Below, in pieces: positions 25,983-34,486 of a stretch of 64,000 nt of DNA. The stretch comes from Flavihumibacter sp. UBA7668. GTDB taxonomy: Bacteria > Bacteroidota > Bacteroidia > Chitinophagales > Chitinophagaceae. The stretch lies in contig NZ_DLHM01000005.1 of the NCBI RefSeq assembly GCF_002483205.1, forward strand, positions 877,804-941,803, in the 5' to 3' direction. The position numbers were made by a program, and so were the translations under genes. The notes under the pieces were generated by a model. It did no database searches, was not told the origin of the DNA, and saw only the letters and a program-made list of their open reading frames with translations. How positions within the stretch are numbered: the first letter of the stretch is position 1; each line of letters begins with the position of its first letter.

Positions 25983-26819
25983 CTATGGAGCATTGGTCAA
26001 ACTAATAGTTGATACGGTTGCGGGAGGGGTTATATCATAGGGTTCGGAAGAAGAACGGGGTGCAGGGGCATTGCTGAATAATTTCAGCGGTGCTGCTTTG
26101 GCCGATTCCACATTCATGATTTTTACTTTTATGATGGGCAAAGAGCCACTGGATCCATCGGTCCTTTTAGTTACGGCTTCTATCTTTAATGCTACCAGTC
26201 CAAGATTGGCACCCTGCAGGTTTCCATTAAGCGGACCATAATTGATGCTGATATCGCCATCATAAACAACAGCCAATACCGTTTGTCCGATCAGCATTTT
26301 TAATCCGGTAGCTCTTAAGGGCGTTACATTCGGAATTTTGTCGAGCAATACTTCACGGTCGTCATTTCCTCCACCCAAACCAGGGCCTGCTTTCAGGAAA
26401 TTCTGTGCCCCGCTATTGGTTGGTCCGGCTGATTTCCAACTGGCGGGAATGGATTTTATGGCATGCCATCCTTCATCACCCACTTCACCGGAGTAAAGAT
26501 TGATGGATTTGCCAATATTATTTTTAAAATAGCGGAGGGTACTGCGTTGTCCTAAATTGGCGATCTGATCGTTTACATCCGTTTCGGAGAAATTATTGGG
26601 TGCATTGCCATTATCAATGCTTTCTTCATCAATCACCAGTAAAATGGCCGAAGAACTTGGTGTTGGAGTGCCTGTATTTCCACCGGTATTACCGGCATCT
26701 TCAATGGCATCTTTCAGTGGTTGCCAGTCTTCTTTCTGACAACTGGTGAATGCGGTACTCATTGCTATGGCTGCCATTAACAGCAGGCTGCTTTTTGTTT
26801 TGTATTTCATATTGCTCAA
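25983..26819 (-). CDS. Lipoprotein of unknown function
   Basis: The 278-residue protein (275 from the second ATG at 26810) has a signal peptide ending in the lipobox FTSC at about residue 27, so it is probably anchored in the outer membrane or periplasm. A Gly/Thr/Pro-rich linker (DAGNTGGNTGTPTPSSS) separates the anchor from the body. The body has no motif I know. It is divergent from the GH32 gene with 112 bp between them and ends next to the bidirectional phn terminator. A link to fructan use is possible from position only. Confidence 0.75.
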   Translation of the reverse strand: MSNMKYKTKSSLLLMAAIAMSTAFTSCQKEDWQPLKDAIEDAGNTGGNTGTPTPSSSAILLVIDEESIDNGNAPNNFSETDVNDQIANLGQRSTLRYFKNNIGKSINLYSGEVGDEGWHAIKSIPASWKSAGPTNSGAQNFLKAGPGLGGGNDDREVLLDKIPNVTPLRATGLKMLIGQTVLAVVYDGDISINYGPLNGNLQGANLGLVALKIEAVTKRTDGSSGSLPIIKVKIMNVESAKAAPLKLFSNAPAPRSSSEPYDITPPATVSTISLTNAP

Positions 26820-26931
26820 TTTTTAAATGGATGTTCCGGATCCTGTACTTATATTTTGCCGCTGCGGATTGGATTGTCACCAGGAATTATCTGTATTTTC
26901 AGGATATCCCTTACCAATTAATTGCTCAGCC

Positions 26932-28338
26932 ATGAACAGGTACTCAATCATCTCTGCCTTTGTTTTATTGTATGTTGCAGTTGTTTCCTGTAATTCTGCA
27001 CCAGAAAAATACCGTCCGCAGATTCATTTTACCCCCAAGTCCGGCTGGATGAATGACCCGAATGGAATGGTGTATCACGAAGGGGTATATCATCTTTTTT
27101 TTCAACATTATCCGGATAGTACGGTATGGGGCCCCATGCATTGGGGGCATGCTACCAGTACTGATCTGGTACATTGGGAAGAGCAATCGATCAAGTTGTT
27201 TCCTGATTCGTTGGGTTGGATCTTTTCTGGAAGTGCGGTGTATGATGAACAAAACAGTTCGGGCCTTGGTAAAGATGGGAAGGGCCCCCTGGTGGCGATT
27301 TTTACACATCATTCTTCCGAAAATGAAAAAGCGCAGGGTAAAGATTTTCAATACCAGAGTCTGGCTTTTAGTAATGATGCCGGTGTTACCTGGATCAAAT
27401 ACGAGGGGAATCCGGTATTGCGGAAACCGGAGGGGACCGATTTTCGGGATCCCAAAGTGATGTGGTACTCTTCCCGGTCTAAATGGATTATGACGCTGGC
27501 AGTAAAAGATCATATTGAATTTTATTCATCACCTGATTTAAAAAACTGGACCTATGAATCCTCCTTTGGTGCAGAAGCCGGTGCACATGGAGGTGTTTGG
27601 GAATGTCCGGATCTGATCCCTTTTAAAAAAGAGGGAAAGGAGCATTGGGTGTTGCTTGTAAATATTAATCCGGGTGCACCCAATGGCGGTTCCGGTACCC
27701 AATATTTTGTTGGTTCATTTGATGGTCAACATTTTACTGCTTCGCATACAGATACGCGTTGGATGGATTATGGAACGGATAATTATGCCGGAATCACCTG
27801 GTCCAATACCGGTGATCGGAAATTACTGATTGGATGGATGAGTAACTGGATGTATGCGAATCTGGTGCCAACGAAAAATTGGCGCAGCGCAACAACACTG
27901 GTGCGGGAATTGGATTTGCAGCAGGTAGGGGCAGAGTTATATTTGAAATCCAATCTCCCGAAAGAATTGGGTGTTATAGCCGAAACTTCAATTGAACAGG
28001 CAGAGCGTATTTCGCTGCCCATAAAAATTGAGATGGGAACTGTGCCGGTTGGTCAAATGGAATGGAGTTTTTCGAATAAGGAAGGGGAGGTGTTGAAGCT
28101 TGGTTATGACAAAGCATCCAACCGGTATTTTATTGACCGCAGTAATGCCGGAGAAGCTGGTTTTCATACTGATTTTGCTAAGATTCAATATGCGCCGAGG
28201 ATAGCAACCGCTGATTCTATGAACCTGACGGTTGTGCTGGACCATAGTTCGGTGGAATTGTTTGCAGATGATGGATTGACAGTTATGACTGCGATCGTAT
28301 TTCCAACCAGCGATTATTCAATTGCGGAAAGGAAATAG
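26932..28338 (+). CDS. GH32 glycoside hydrolase lipoprotein (levanase/invertase type)
   Basis: The ATG at 26932 is chosen because it begins a lipoprotein signal with the lipobox VVSC at Cys20, although the frame is open further upstream. The 468-residue product has the GH32 five-blade propeller with the nucleophile Asp42 in WMNDPNG, Asp173 in FRDPKV and the acid/base Glu224 in ECPDL, then a beta-sandwich ending with DHSSVELFADDG. Such enzymes cut fructose units from levan, inulin or sucrose. The lipid anchor puts it outside the cytoplasmic membrane. No susC/susD or fructokinase is next to it, so the fructan locus is incomplete here. Confidence 0.92.
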   Translation: MNRYSIISAFVLLYVAVVSCNSAPEKYRPQIHFTPKSGWMNDPNGMVYHEGVYHLFFQHYPDSTVWGPMHWGHATSTDLVHWEEQSIKLFPDSLGWIFSGSAVYDEQNSSGLGKDGKGPLVAIFTHHSSENEKAQGKDFQYQSLAFSNDAGVTWIKYEGNPVLRKPEGTDFRDPKVMWYSSRSKWIMTLAVKDHIEFYSSPDLKNWTYESSFGAEAGAHGGVWECPDLIPFKKEGKEHWVLLVNINPGAPNGGSGTQYFVGSFDGQHFTASHTDTRWMDYGTDNYAGITWSNTGDRKLLIGWMSNWMYANLVPTKNWRSATTLVRELDLQQVGAELYLKSNLPKELGVIAETSIEQAERISLPIKIEMGTVPVGQMEWSFSNKEGEVLKLGYDKASNRYFIDRSNAGEAGFHTDFAKIQYAPRIATADSMNLTVVLDHSSVELFADDGLTVMTAIVFPTSDYSIAERK

Positions 28339-28350
28339 GAGAGGGGGAAG

Positions 28351-28399
28351 TGAATGATGAATAGTGAATAGTGAATCGTGAATGGTGAATGGTGAATGG
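28351..28399. repeat. Seven copies of a 7-bp tandem repeat (TGAATRG-like)
   Basis: The 49 bp read as TGAATGA, TGAATAG, TGAATAG, TGAATCG, TGAATGG, TGAATGG, TGAATGG. It fills the gap between the convergent GH32 and SulP genes. The stepwise decay of single copies suggests growth by slippage. Confidence 0.9.
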
Positions 28400-28402
28400 G
28401 GT

Positions 28403-29944
28403 TTAGCGTTTGTCGGTGGCTATTTTATAGTGTGGATCTTCCAGAACGTTTACCTCTATGATGGCGCCTGCGTTTTTCAGGAGCTGCTGGCAATCCTCAC
28501 TTAGGTGCCGGAGATGCAATTCCTTGCCTGCCTGCTTATAGCGTTCCGTTAATTTATTCAGTGCTTCAATGGCGCTCATATCATTTACGCGGCTCTCTTT
28601 AAAGTCGACAATTACCATTGGCGGATCATTTGCCACATCAAATTTTTCATTGAAAGCAGCTATGGAACCAAAGAAAAGCGGACCGAAAATTTCATAATGT
28701 TTGATGCCTTCAGCATCGGTGTATTTACGGGCACGGATTCGTTTGGCACTTTCCCAGGCAAATACAAGGGCTGAAATGATTACGCCAATCAGCACGGCTA
28801 AAGCAAGATTGTGTAATAATACAGTTATGGCGGCAACCAGCATTCCAACAAAAATATCGTGGGCGGGCATTTTACCAATCATCCGGATGCTTGCCCATTC
28901 GAACGTACCAATCGCAACCATAATCATCACCCCGGTTAATGCGGCCATTGGAATTTGTTCAATCAGGGAAGAGCCGAACATGATAAAGACCAGCAGCATT
29001 ACTGAGGCAACAATCCCTGACAAACGGGCACGGGCACCCGAACTGATATTGATCAGACTCTGACCAATCATAGCACATCCGCCCATACCGGAAAAAAAGC
29101 CGGTAACAATATTGGCTGCCCCCTGGGCTACGGCTTCTTTATTACTCCTGCCTCTTGTGCCGGTGATTTCATCCACCAGGTTGAGGGTTAGCAGACTTTC
29201 AATTAATCCCACGCCAGCAACTATAGCAGCATAGGGGAAGATAATTTGCAGTGTCTCGAAGTTTAGTGGCACTGCCGGAATATGAAAGGGAGGGAAGCCA
29301 CCTTTGATTGAAGCTATATCGCCCACGGTACGGGTGTCAATTCCAAATCCGATCACAATACCGCTGATTACTAATATTGCAGCAAGGGAAGAGGGTACTG
29401 CTTTAGTAAGTTTTGGCAATCCCCAAATGATTAGCATGGTTAAAAGTACTAATCCCAGCATGAGATAAAGGCCATTACCTGACATCCAATGACTAACCCC
29501 ATCTGTCCCTGGTTCCTGAAATTGTACCAATTGCGACATGAAAATCACAATGGCCAACCCGTTCACAAATCCAAACATAACCGGGTGGGGAACCAAACGA
29601 ATGAATTTACCCAGTTGAAGTAAGCCGGCTGCCACCTGAATAATGCCCGCCAGCACTACAGTGGCGAAAATAAATTCTACTCCATGTGTTTTAGCAAGCG
29701 CTATTATCACTACTGCTATTGCCCCGGTTGCACCAGAAATCATACCCGGACGGCCACCAAATACAGATGTCACCAGGCCTATCGTGAAAGCAGCGTAAAG
29801 GCCGGTTAAAGGAGATAAGCCGGCAATCAGCGCAAATGCTACCGCTTCGGGTATCAGTGCCATGGCCACCGTTAATCCCGATAAAATTTCGTTCTTGTAA
29901 TTTACTTTTTGTGAGAAGTCAAATAGGTTAAATATTCCTTTCAT
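28403..29944 (-). CDS. SulP family anion transporter with STAS domain
   Basis: The ATG at 29944 (513 residues) is preferred to an upstream one, because MKGIFNLFDFSQ is the usual start of this group. About 12-14 membrane helices follow, with SulP signature stretches such as AMALIPEAVAFALIAGLSPL and GLYAAFTIGLVTSVFGGRPG, and a cytoplasmic STAS domain at about 400-505 (IFGPLFFGSIAAFNEKF; VIVDFKESRVNDMSAIEAL). SulP proteins import sulfate, bicarbonate or dicarboxylates with sodium or protons. The substrate is not clear; no carbonic anhydrase or sulfur gene is adjacent. Confidence 0.93.
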   Translation of the reverse strand: MKGIFNLFDFSQKVNYKNEILSGLTVAMALIPEAVAFALIAGLSPLTGLYAAFTIGLVTSVFGGRPGMISGATGAIAVVIIALAKTHGVEFIFATVVLAGIIQVAAGLLQLGKFIRLVPHPVMFGFVNGLAIVIFMSQLVQFQEPGTDGVSHWMSGNGLYLMLGLVLLTMLIIWGLPKLTKAVPSSLAAILVISGIVIGFGIDTRTVGDIASIKGGFPPFHIPAVPLNFETLQIIFPYAAIVAGVGLIESLLTLNLVDEITGTRGRSNKEAVAQGAANIVTGFFSGMGGCAMIGQSLINISSGARARLSGIVASVMLLVFIMFGSSLIEQIPMAALTGVMIMVAIGTFEWASIRMIGKMPAHDIFVGMLVAAITVLLHNLALAVLIGVIISALVFAWESAKRIRARKYTDAEGIKHYEIFGPLFFGSIAAFNEKFDVANDPPMVIVDFKESRVNDMSAIEALNKLTERYKQAGKELHLRHLSEDCQQLLKNAGAIIEVNVLEDPHYKIATDKR

Positions 29945-30218
29945 ATGAATGGAGCAGATTTTTAATACATTAAATAAGGGCAAAACAAATTATCCACTTG
30001 CAAAAAAGTGGATGGACAAGAAGGAGGAATATTTACTAATGTGGAGTAGCCATAAAATTGATAGCAAATGATGTCATGCCCGCGAAGGTAGGGAAAAACA
30101 ACTAGGGGATCAACCCGTTTTTTGACTCTATGGAAAGATTGCCTGTATCGTGGTTACAAAATAATCGATTTGGTAACATACTCAGGCGGCTTCTACCAAA
30201 ATTAAATCGCTCCCCATT

Positions 30219-31955
30219 ATGAGGCGCATCCAACTGCTCGGATTAGTAGTGCTACTGGTTTTATCTTCCAGTACGATTCCTGTGCTCTTACCAGTGCCAG
30301 ATCCGGATAATGGCGGACTGGTTTTGCCGGATGGATTTGAAGCCCTGGTAGTGGTGGACAGCCTGGCTGAAAAAGCGCGGCATATCGCTGTCAATACCAA
30401 CGGAGATATTTATGTAAAACTCAGGTTCCCCGACAGCATTGGCGGCAATATGGCCATTCGTGATACGGATAAAGATGGCAAGGCGGATCAGCTGGTGAAA
30501 TTCGGTGATTATCAGGATCGCGGAAGTTATGGAACAGCCATGCGGGTCTACAATGGTTATATTTATTTCAGCTCTGAACTGAATGTATTTCGTCAGAAAC
30601 TGGATCCGACTCAATTGGTTCCAACCGGACCGATAGAAACCATTGTGATCGATGACCATGCACATGGCCGGCATGAACATATTGCCAAACCCATCACCTT
30701 TGATAAGAAGGGAAATATTTATGTGGCTTTTGGTGCTCCCAATAATAATTGCCAGGAGAAAAACCGGGTGCCCGGTTCACCGGGAGTAAATCCCTGTCCC
30801 TGGCTGGATGACCATGGCGGCGTTTGGAAATTTGATGCCAATAAACTTAACCAGACACAGAAAGACGGGGTACGTTATGCAACCGGATTACGCAGTATTG
30901 TGGGGATGGACTGGAATAGGGCGGACGATGCTCTGTATGTGGTGCATCATGGAAGAGATGATCTGTATCGCTTATACCCGGAAATTTATACACCCTGGCA
31001 AAGTGCGATGTTGCCCTCCGAAGAATTCCTGAAAATTAAGGAAGGTGATGATGCGGGATGGCCCTATTATTATTATGATCAGCTGGCTGGAAAGCGCATA
31101 CTCGCACCGGAATATGGGGGAGATGGAAAGATCGCCGACAGTTCCGGAAAATATGTGGATCCGGTTATTGGTTTTCCCGGGCATTGGGCACCCAATGATC
31201 TGTTTTTTTATACCGGTAGTCAGTTTCCGGAGCACTATAAAAACGGAGCCTTCATTGCCTTCCATGGCTCAACTAACAGGGCACCCTACCCGCAGTCGGG
31301 TTATATCATCGTTTTTGTTCCATTTAAGAATAACAAAGCTACAGGTGAATGGGAGGTGTTTGCTGATGGCTTTGCAGAAGTGGATCCCATTATAAATGTG
31401 AACAATGCCCGCTATCGGCCAATGGGTATCAGTATGGGGCCGGACGGCTCACTATACCTCAGTGATACCGAACAGGGGAAAATCTGGCGGGTGTTGTATA
31501 CGGGCAAAAAGAAATTCGGTAAAAAACAACTGGCTGCGATGGAAGCCAGAAAAGAACTCGCACATATCCGTACACCTGATCTAAAAAAAGACGATCTTGA
31601 AGCAGGCATGGTATCCAACAGTGAGAAGATTTACAATCGCTATTGCAGTGGTTGTCACCAGAAGAATGGACAGGGAGACGGGAACAGGTTTCCGCCCCTG
31701 AATAATACGGATTGGGTGACAGGAGATAAAAGCCGGTTGATCCGCCTGGTATTGCTGGGAATGGACGGACCGATTGAAGTGAATGGCAAACCCTATAATT
31801 CCAATATGCCGCAACACCGTTTTTTGCAGGATGAGGAAGTGGCGCAGGTGCTCAGTTATATCCGGCAGAATTTTGGAAATAGTGCAGGTCCGATATCCAC
31901 CGAAGAAGTGAGGGAGTTGAGAAAAGAAATCAGTACCCAGTCTGGAGCTAAATAA
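30219..31955 (+). CDS. Exported PQQ-dependent-type sugar dehydrogenase fused to cytochrome c
   Basis: The 578-residue protein has a signal peptide (residues 1-25), a glucose/sorbosone-dehydrogenase beta-propeller at about 40-450 (ARHIAVNTNGDIYVKL; HGRDDLYRLYPEIYTPWQSA; GISMGPDGSLYLSDTEQG) and a C-terminal cytochrome c with the heme motif CSGCH and a MPQHRFL axial Met region. By family it oxidises an aldose at C1 to a lactone in the periplasm and passes electrons to its own heme. It stands first in a cluster that contains an SMP-30 lactonase and amino-sugar-acid enzymes, which fits a role as the entry step. Actual substrate unknown. Confidence 0.88.
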   Translation: MRRIQLLGLVVLLVLSSSTIPVLLPVPDPDNGGLVLPDGFEALVVVDSLAEKARHIAVNTNGDIYVKLRFPDSIGGNMAIRDTDKDGKADQLVKFGDYQDRGSYGTAMRVYNGYIYFSSELNVFRQKLDPTQLVPTGPIETIVIDDHAHGRHEHIAKPITFDKKGNIYVAFGAPNNNCQEKNRVPGSPGVNPCPWLDDHGGVWKFDANKLNQTQKDGVRYATGLRSIVGMDWNRADDALYVVHHGRDDLYRLYPEIYTPWQSAMLPSEEFLKIKEGDDAGWPYYYYDQLAGKRILAPEYGGDGKIADSSGKYVDPVIGFPGHWAPNDLFFYTGSQFPEHYKNGAFIAFHGSTNRAPYPQSGYIIVFVPFKNNKATGEWEVFADGFAEVDPIINVNNARYRPMGISMGPDGSLYLSDTEQGKIWRVLYTGKKKFGKKQLAAMEARKELAHIRTPDLKKDDLEAGMVSNSEKIYNRYCSGCHQKNGQGDGNRFPPLNNTDWVTGDKSRLIRLVLLGMDGPIEVNGKPYNSNMPQHRFLQDEEVAQVLSYIRQNFGNSAGPISTEEVRELRKEISTQSGAK

Positions 31956-31972
31956 CGATTAAAACCAACTAC

Positions 31973-32515
31973 ATGGGGGAAGCAACCATTCAGGATGACG
32001 AACTGCTGATCCGGCTTCGCAACAACAATGAAGAAGCACTGGCTATTCTGTACAATCGCTATTGGGAATTAATGTATCGGAAAGCGTATGCGCTCTTGAA
32101 AGATCAGCCTGCCTGTGAAGATATAATTCAGGAAATATTTGTGCGCATTTGGAACAATCGGCAGGGATTGAAAATAACGGTCTCCTTATCAGCTTATTTA
32201 TCAGCTTCGGTTCGCTATGAAGTGATCCGTAAAATCAAAACTGGTAAAATTCACGCAGATGCATTTGATGCAATTGAAAAGCAATATCAGCTGGCTACCA
32301 GTCAGGAGCAAATAGAACAAAAAGAACTGATGGATCATGTCAATTTAATTGTGAACCAACTCTCTGCCAAATGTAAACAGGTCTATAAGCTGAGCAGGGA
32401 AGAGCAATTGAGTCACAAAGAGATTGCGGTACTATTGCAAATTTCCCCGAAAACCGTCGAGAATCATTTAACCAAAGCATTGCGTGAATTGCGTTATTCA
32501 CTTGGCTTTACCTAA
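31973..32515 (+). CDS. ECF sigma factor (FecI/RpoE-like, Bacteroidota type)
   Basis: The 180-residue protein has sigma region 2 at about 20-90 (ACEDIIQEIFVRIWNN) and region 4 at about 120-175 (REEQLSHKEIAVLLQISPKTVENHLTK). This is the type that normally sits before fecR, susC and susD. Here the stop overlaps the start of a reduced FecR-like gene (TAATG) and no susC/susD pair follows; the next gene encodes a PLP enzyme. It starts 17 bp after the dehydrogenase/cytochrome gene, so it may also be driven by the upstream promoter. It probably controls this cluster or a distant receptor locus. Confidence 0.92.
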   Translation: MGEATIQDDELLIRLRNNNEEALAILYNRYWELMYRKAYALLKDQPACEDIIQEIFVRIWNNRQGLKITVSLSAYLSASVRYEVIRKIKTGKIHADAFDAIEKQYQLATSQEQIEQKELMDHVNLIVNQLSAKCKQVYKLSREEQLSHKEIAVLLQISPKTVENHLTKALRELRYSLGFT

Positions 32516-33258
32516 TGGAACCATCCAATTTCATATCAGTACTTGATCGTTTCCTGAAAGGAGAATTGGAGGAAGCTGCTGCTATGCGGCTGATGGAAAC
32601 TATGGAACGCAAAGAAGCAGAAGATACAGCTGAAGAAGAGTTTGCCAATTTAAAGGAAAGAAAAGAAATACAACTTCTCGCTTTACAAAAAAGATTGAAA
32701 GAGGATGCCGGATCAGTACCTGCTATACCGGCGATCAACTGGGTTCGGCAACTGGCCATTGGTTGTTTTATTCTATTGTTTGCTTCATCTTTTTATTTTT
32801 ACCTAAAACCAGCTTCTCTGGTGCATCGTTGTACCGAAGCAAGTTTAAGGGTGCAGGAAGAGCTGCCACCTGCAATGCTGGCTGCATTTTATGTTCAGCC
32901 GAATAATAAAGAGGAAGGGGCTGCCTTCTTTGCAAGCTGTGTCAATACAACCGAAGAGGGTTACCTGCGGTTTGAATCTGTTCGGATGAATGCGCAACAA
33001 TTAATGCAGCAACTGCCCTCCCCGGATAACCAACAATTTCTTGTTTTTGAAGAAGCCGATATGAAGCGCTTGCTGGCAGTGCTGACCCATACATATAAAG
33101 TGGATTTTCAGATAGCCGGGGTGTTGCCGGATCAGCAATTTTCCGGGTTTATTTCAAACGGGTTAAATATTAAAATGGTGCTGCAGTTATTGGTTTCCTC
33201 CGGCTTGTTTGAAGCCAGTATGGAGGGTAAAAAAATATGGATCAGTGCCAAAACATAA
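32515..33258 (+). CDS. Reduced FecR-like anti-sigma protein
   Basis: The 247-residue protein has an acidic cytoplasmic N-terminus of about 78 residues (KGELEEAAAMRLMETMERKE), one membrane helix at about 80-100 (AIGCFILLFASSFYFYL), then a periplasmic part. The last 70 residues (DMKRLLAVLTHTYKVDFQIAG to MEGKKIWIS) look like the DUF4974/STN-like C-terminal domain of FecR proteins. The central FecR beta domain, clear in the second FecR at 55023 (LPDGTQVWLNGNSELTY), is missing; a short Cys-containing segment replaces it. It overlaps the sigma factor stop and is its likely regulator. Confidence 0.7.
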   Translation: MEPSNFISVLDRFLKGELEEAAAMRLMETMERKEAEDTAEEEFANLKERKEIQLLALQKRLKEDAGSVPAIPAINWVRQLAIGCFILLFASSFYFYLKPASLVHRCTEASLRVQEELPPAMLAAFYVQPNNKEEGAAFFASCVNTTEEGYLRFESVRMNAQQLMQQLPSPDNQQFLVFEEADMKRLLAVLTHTYKVDFQIAGVLPDQQFSGFISNGLNIKMVLQLLVSSGLFEASMEGKKIWISAKT

Positions 33259-33280
33259 GGTTGGTTTTTAAAAAAAGCAT

Positions 33281-34486
33281 ATGAAAAGAAGGGACTTATT
33301 AAGGTATCTATCCGTTGCTCCGTTGGGTGCCGGTTTAACTGTAAGCGGAATGCCGGTTCTGGCAGAAGAAAAGGAATCAGCCTTAAAAAAAGATTATATT
33401 AAAGAACTCGGCCTTCGCTCCTTTATTAATGCAGCCGGTACCTATACTGCCATGACCGCTTCCCTTATGTATCCGGAAGTAATGGAGGCAATCAATGCTG
33501 TTTCAAAATCCTATATAATGCTGGATGAAGTGCAGGATAAGGTGGGAGAACGGATTGCCCAAATTTGCAAGGCAGAAGCGGCCACAGTAACAGCCGGTTG
33601 CTGGTCGGCCATGGTATTGGGAATGGCAGGGGTGTTAACAGGTACGGATCCAAAAAAAATTGCAGCATTGCCCCGGCTGGATGGAATGAAATCAGAAGTG
33701 ATTGTACAAAAATCGCATAACAGCGGATATGTACATGCACTAACGAATACAGGTGTACGAATTATTGAAATTGAAACCAGAGAAGAACTGGAGAATGCGA
33801 TAGGTGAATCAACAGCCATGCTTTGGTTTTTGAATGCACATGCAAACCTGGGGAAGCTTACGCATCAGGAATGGGTGGCAGCAGGGAAGAATCATGCGAT
33901 TCCCGTCATGATTGATATAGCTGCAGACGTACCTCCGGTGGAAAATCTCTGGCGCTTTAATGAAATGGGATTTGACCTGGTTTGTATTTCAGGAGGCAAA
34001 GCACTACGCGGTCCGCAAAGTGCCGGAATATTAATGGGTCGAAAAGACCTGATCAAAGCTGCGAGGATGAGCGCACCTCCACGTGGCGGAACCATTGGAA
34101 GAGGCATGAAAGTGAACAAGGAGGAAATTGTAGGTATGCTTGCTGCGCTGGAGAAATACATCAGTATGGATCATGATAAAGAATGGACTTCCTGGATGAA
34201 TCAGGTGGAACATATCAGTGCCGTGGCTAAAAAAAGAGCGGGTGTACATACGGAAATTGTAGTGCCGCCGTTGGCCAATCATACCCCAACTTTACAGATC
34301 CAATGGGAGCAGGAACAGCTCAAGTTGAAGCCGGCTGATCTTCAATTGGCCTTACGAAATGGGTCTCCCTCTATTGAAGTCCTAAGCAATGAGAAAGGAA
34401 TCAGTCTGACTGTTTTTATGTTGCGTGATGGCGAATATAAAATGGTGGCCAAACGCATTCTGGAAGAATTAAATAAATCGGCATGA
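33281..34486 (+). CDS. Tat-exported SelA/DgaE-like PLP enzyme, copy 1
   Basis: The 401-residue protein belongs to the SelA-like fold-type I PLP group that includes D-glucosaminate-6-phosphate ammonia-lyase (DgaE). Motifs are FINAAGTYTAMTASLM, MIDIAADVPP with the PLP-binding Asp, and the Schiff-base Lys240 in CISGGKALRGPQSAG. The N-terminus MKRRDLLRYLSVAPLGAG with a hydrophobic stretch fits a Tat signal, so it should work in the periplasm with PLP already bound; relatives are cytoplasmic. It overlaps the amidohydrolase start by 4 bp. Copy 2 at 38011 has the same arrangement. Ammonia elimination from a 2-amino sugar acid is the inferred reaction. Confidence 0.85.
   Translation: MKRRDLLRYLSVAPLGAGLTVSGMPVLAEEKESALKKDYIKELGLRSFINAAGTYTAMTASLMYPEVMEAINAVSKSYIMLDEVQDKVGERIAQICKAEAATVTAGCWSAMVLGMAGVLTGTDPKKIAALPRLDGMKSEVIVQKSHNSGYVHALTNTGVRIIEIETREELENAIGESTAMLWFLNAHANLGKLTHQEWVAAGKNHAIPVMIDIAADVPPVENLWRFNEMGFDLVCISGGKALRGPQSAGILMGRKDLIKAARMSAPPRGGTIGRGMKVNKEEIVGMLAALEKYISMDHDKEWTSWMNQVEHISAVAKKRAGVHTEIVVPPLANHTPTLQIQWEQEQLKLKPADLQLALRNGSPSIEVLSNEKGISLTVFMLRDGEYKMVAKRILEELNKSA

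Noticed and set aside
31973..33258. A third SusC/SusD locus behind this sigma factor
   Set aside because: The genes that follow encode soluble exported enzymes; no receptor or SusD-like lipoprotein is present until 56234.
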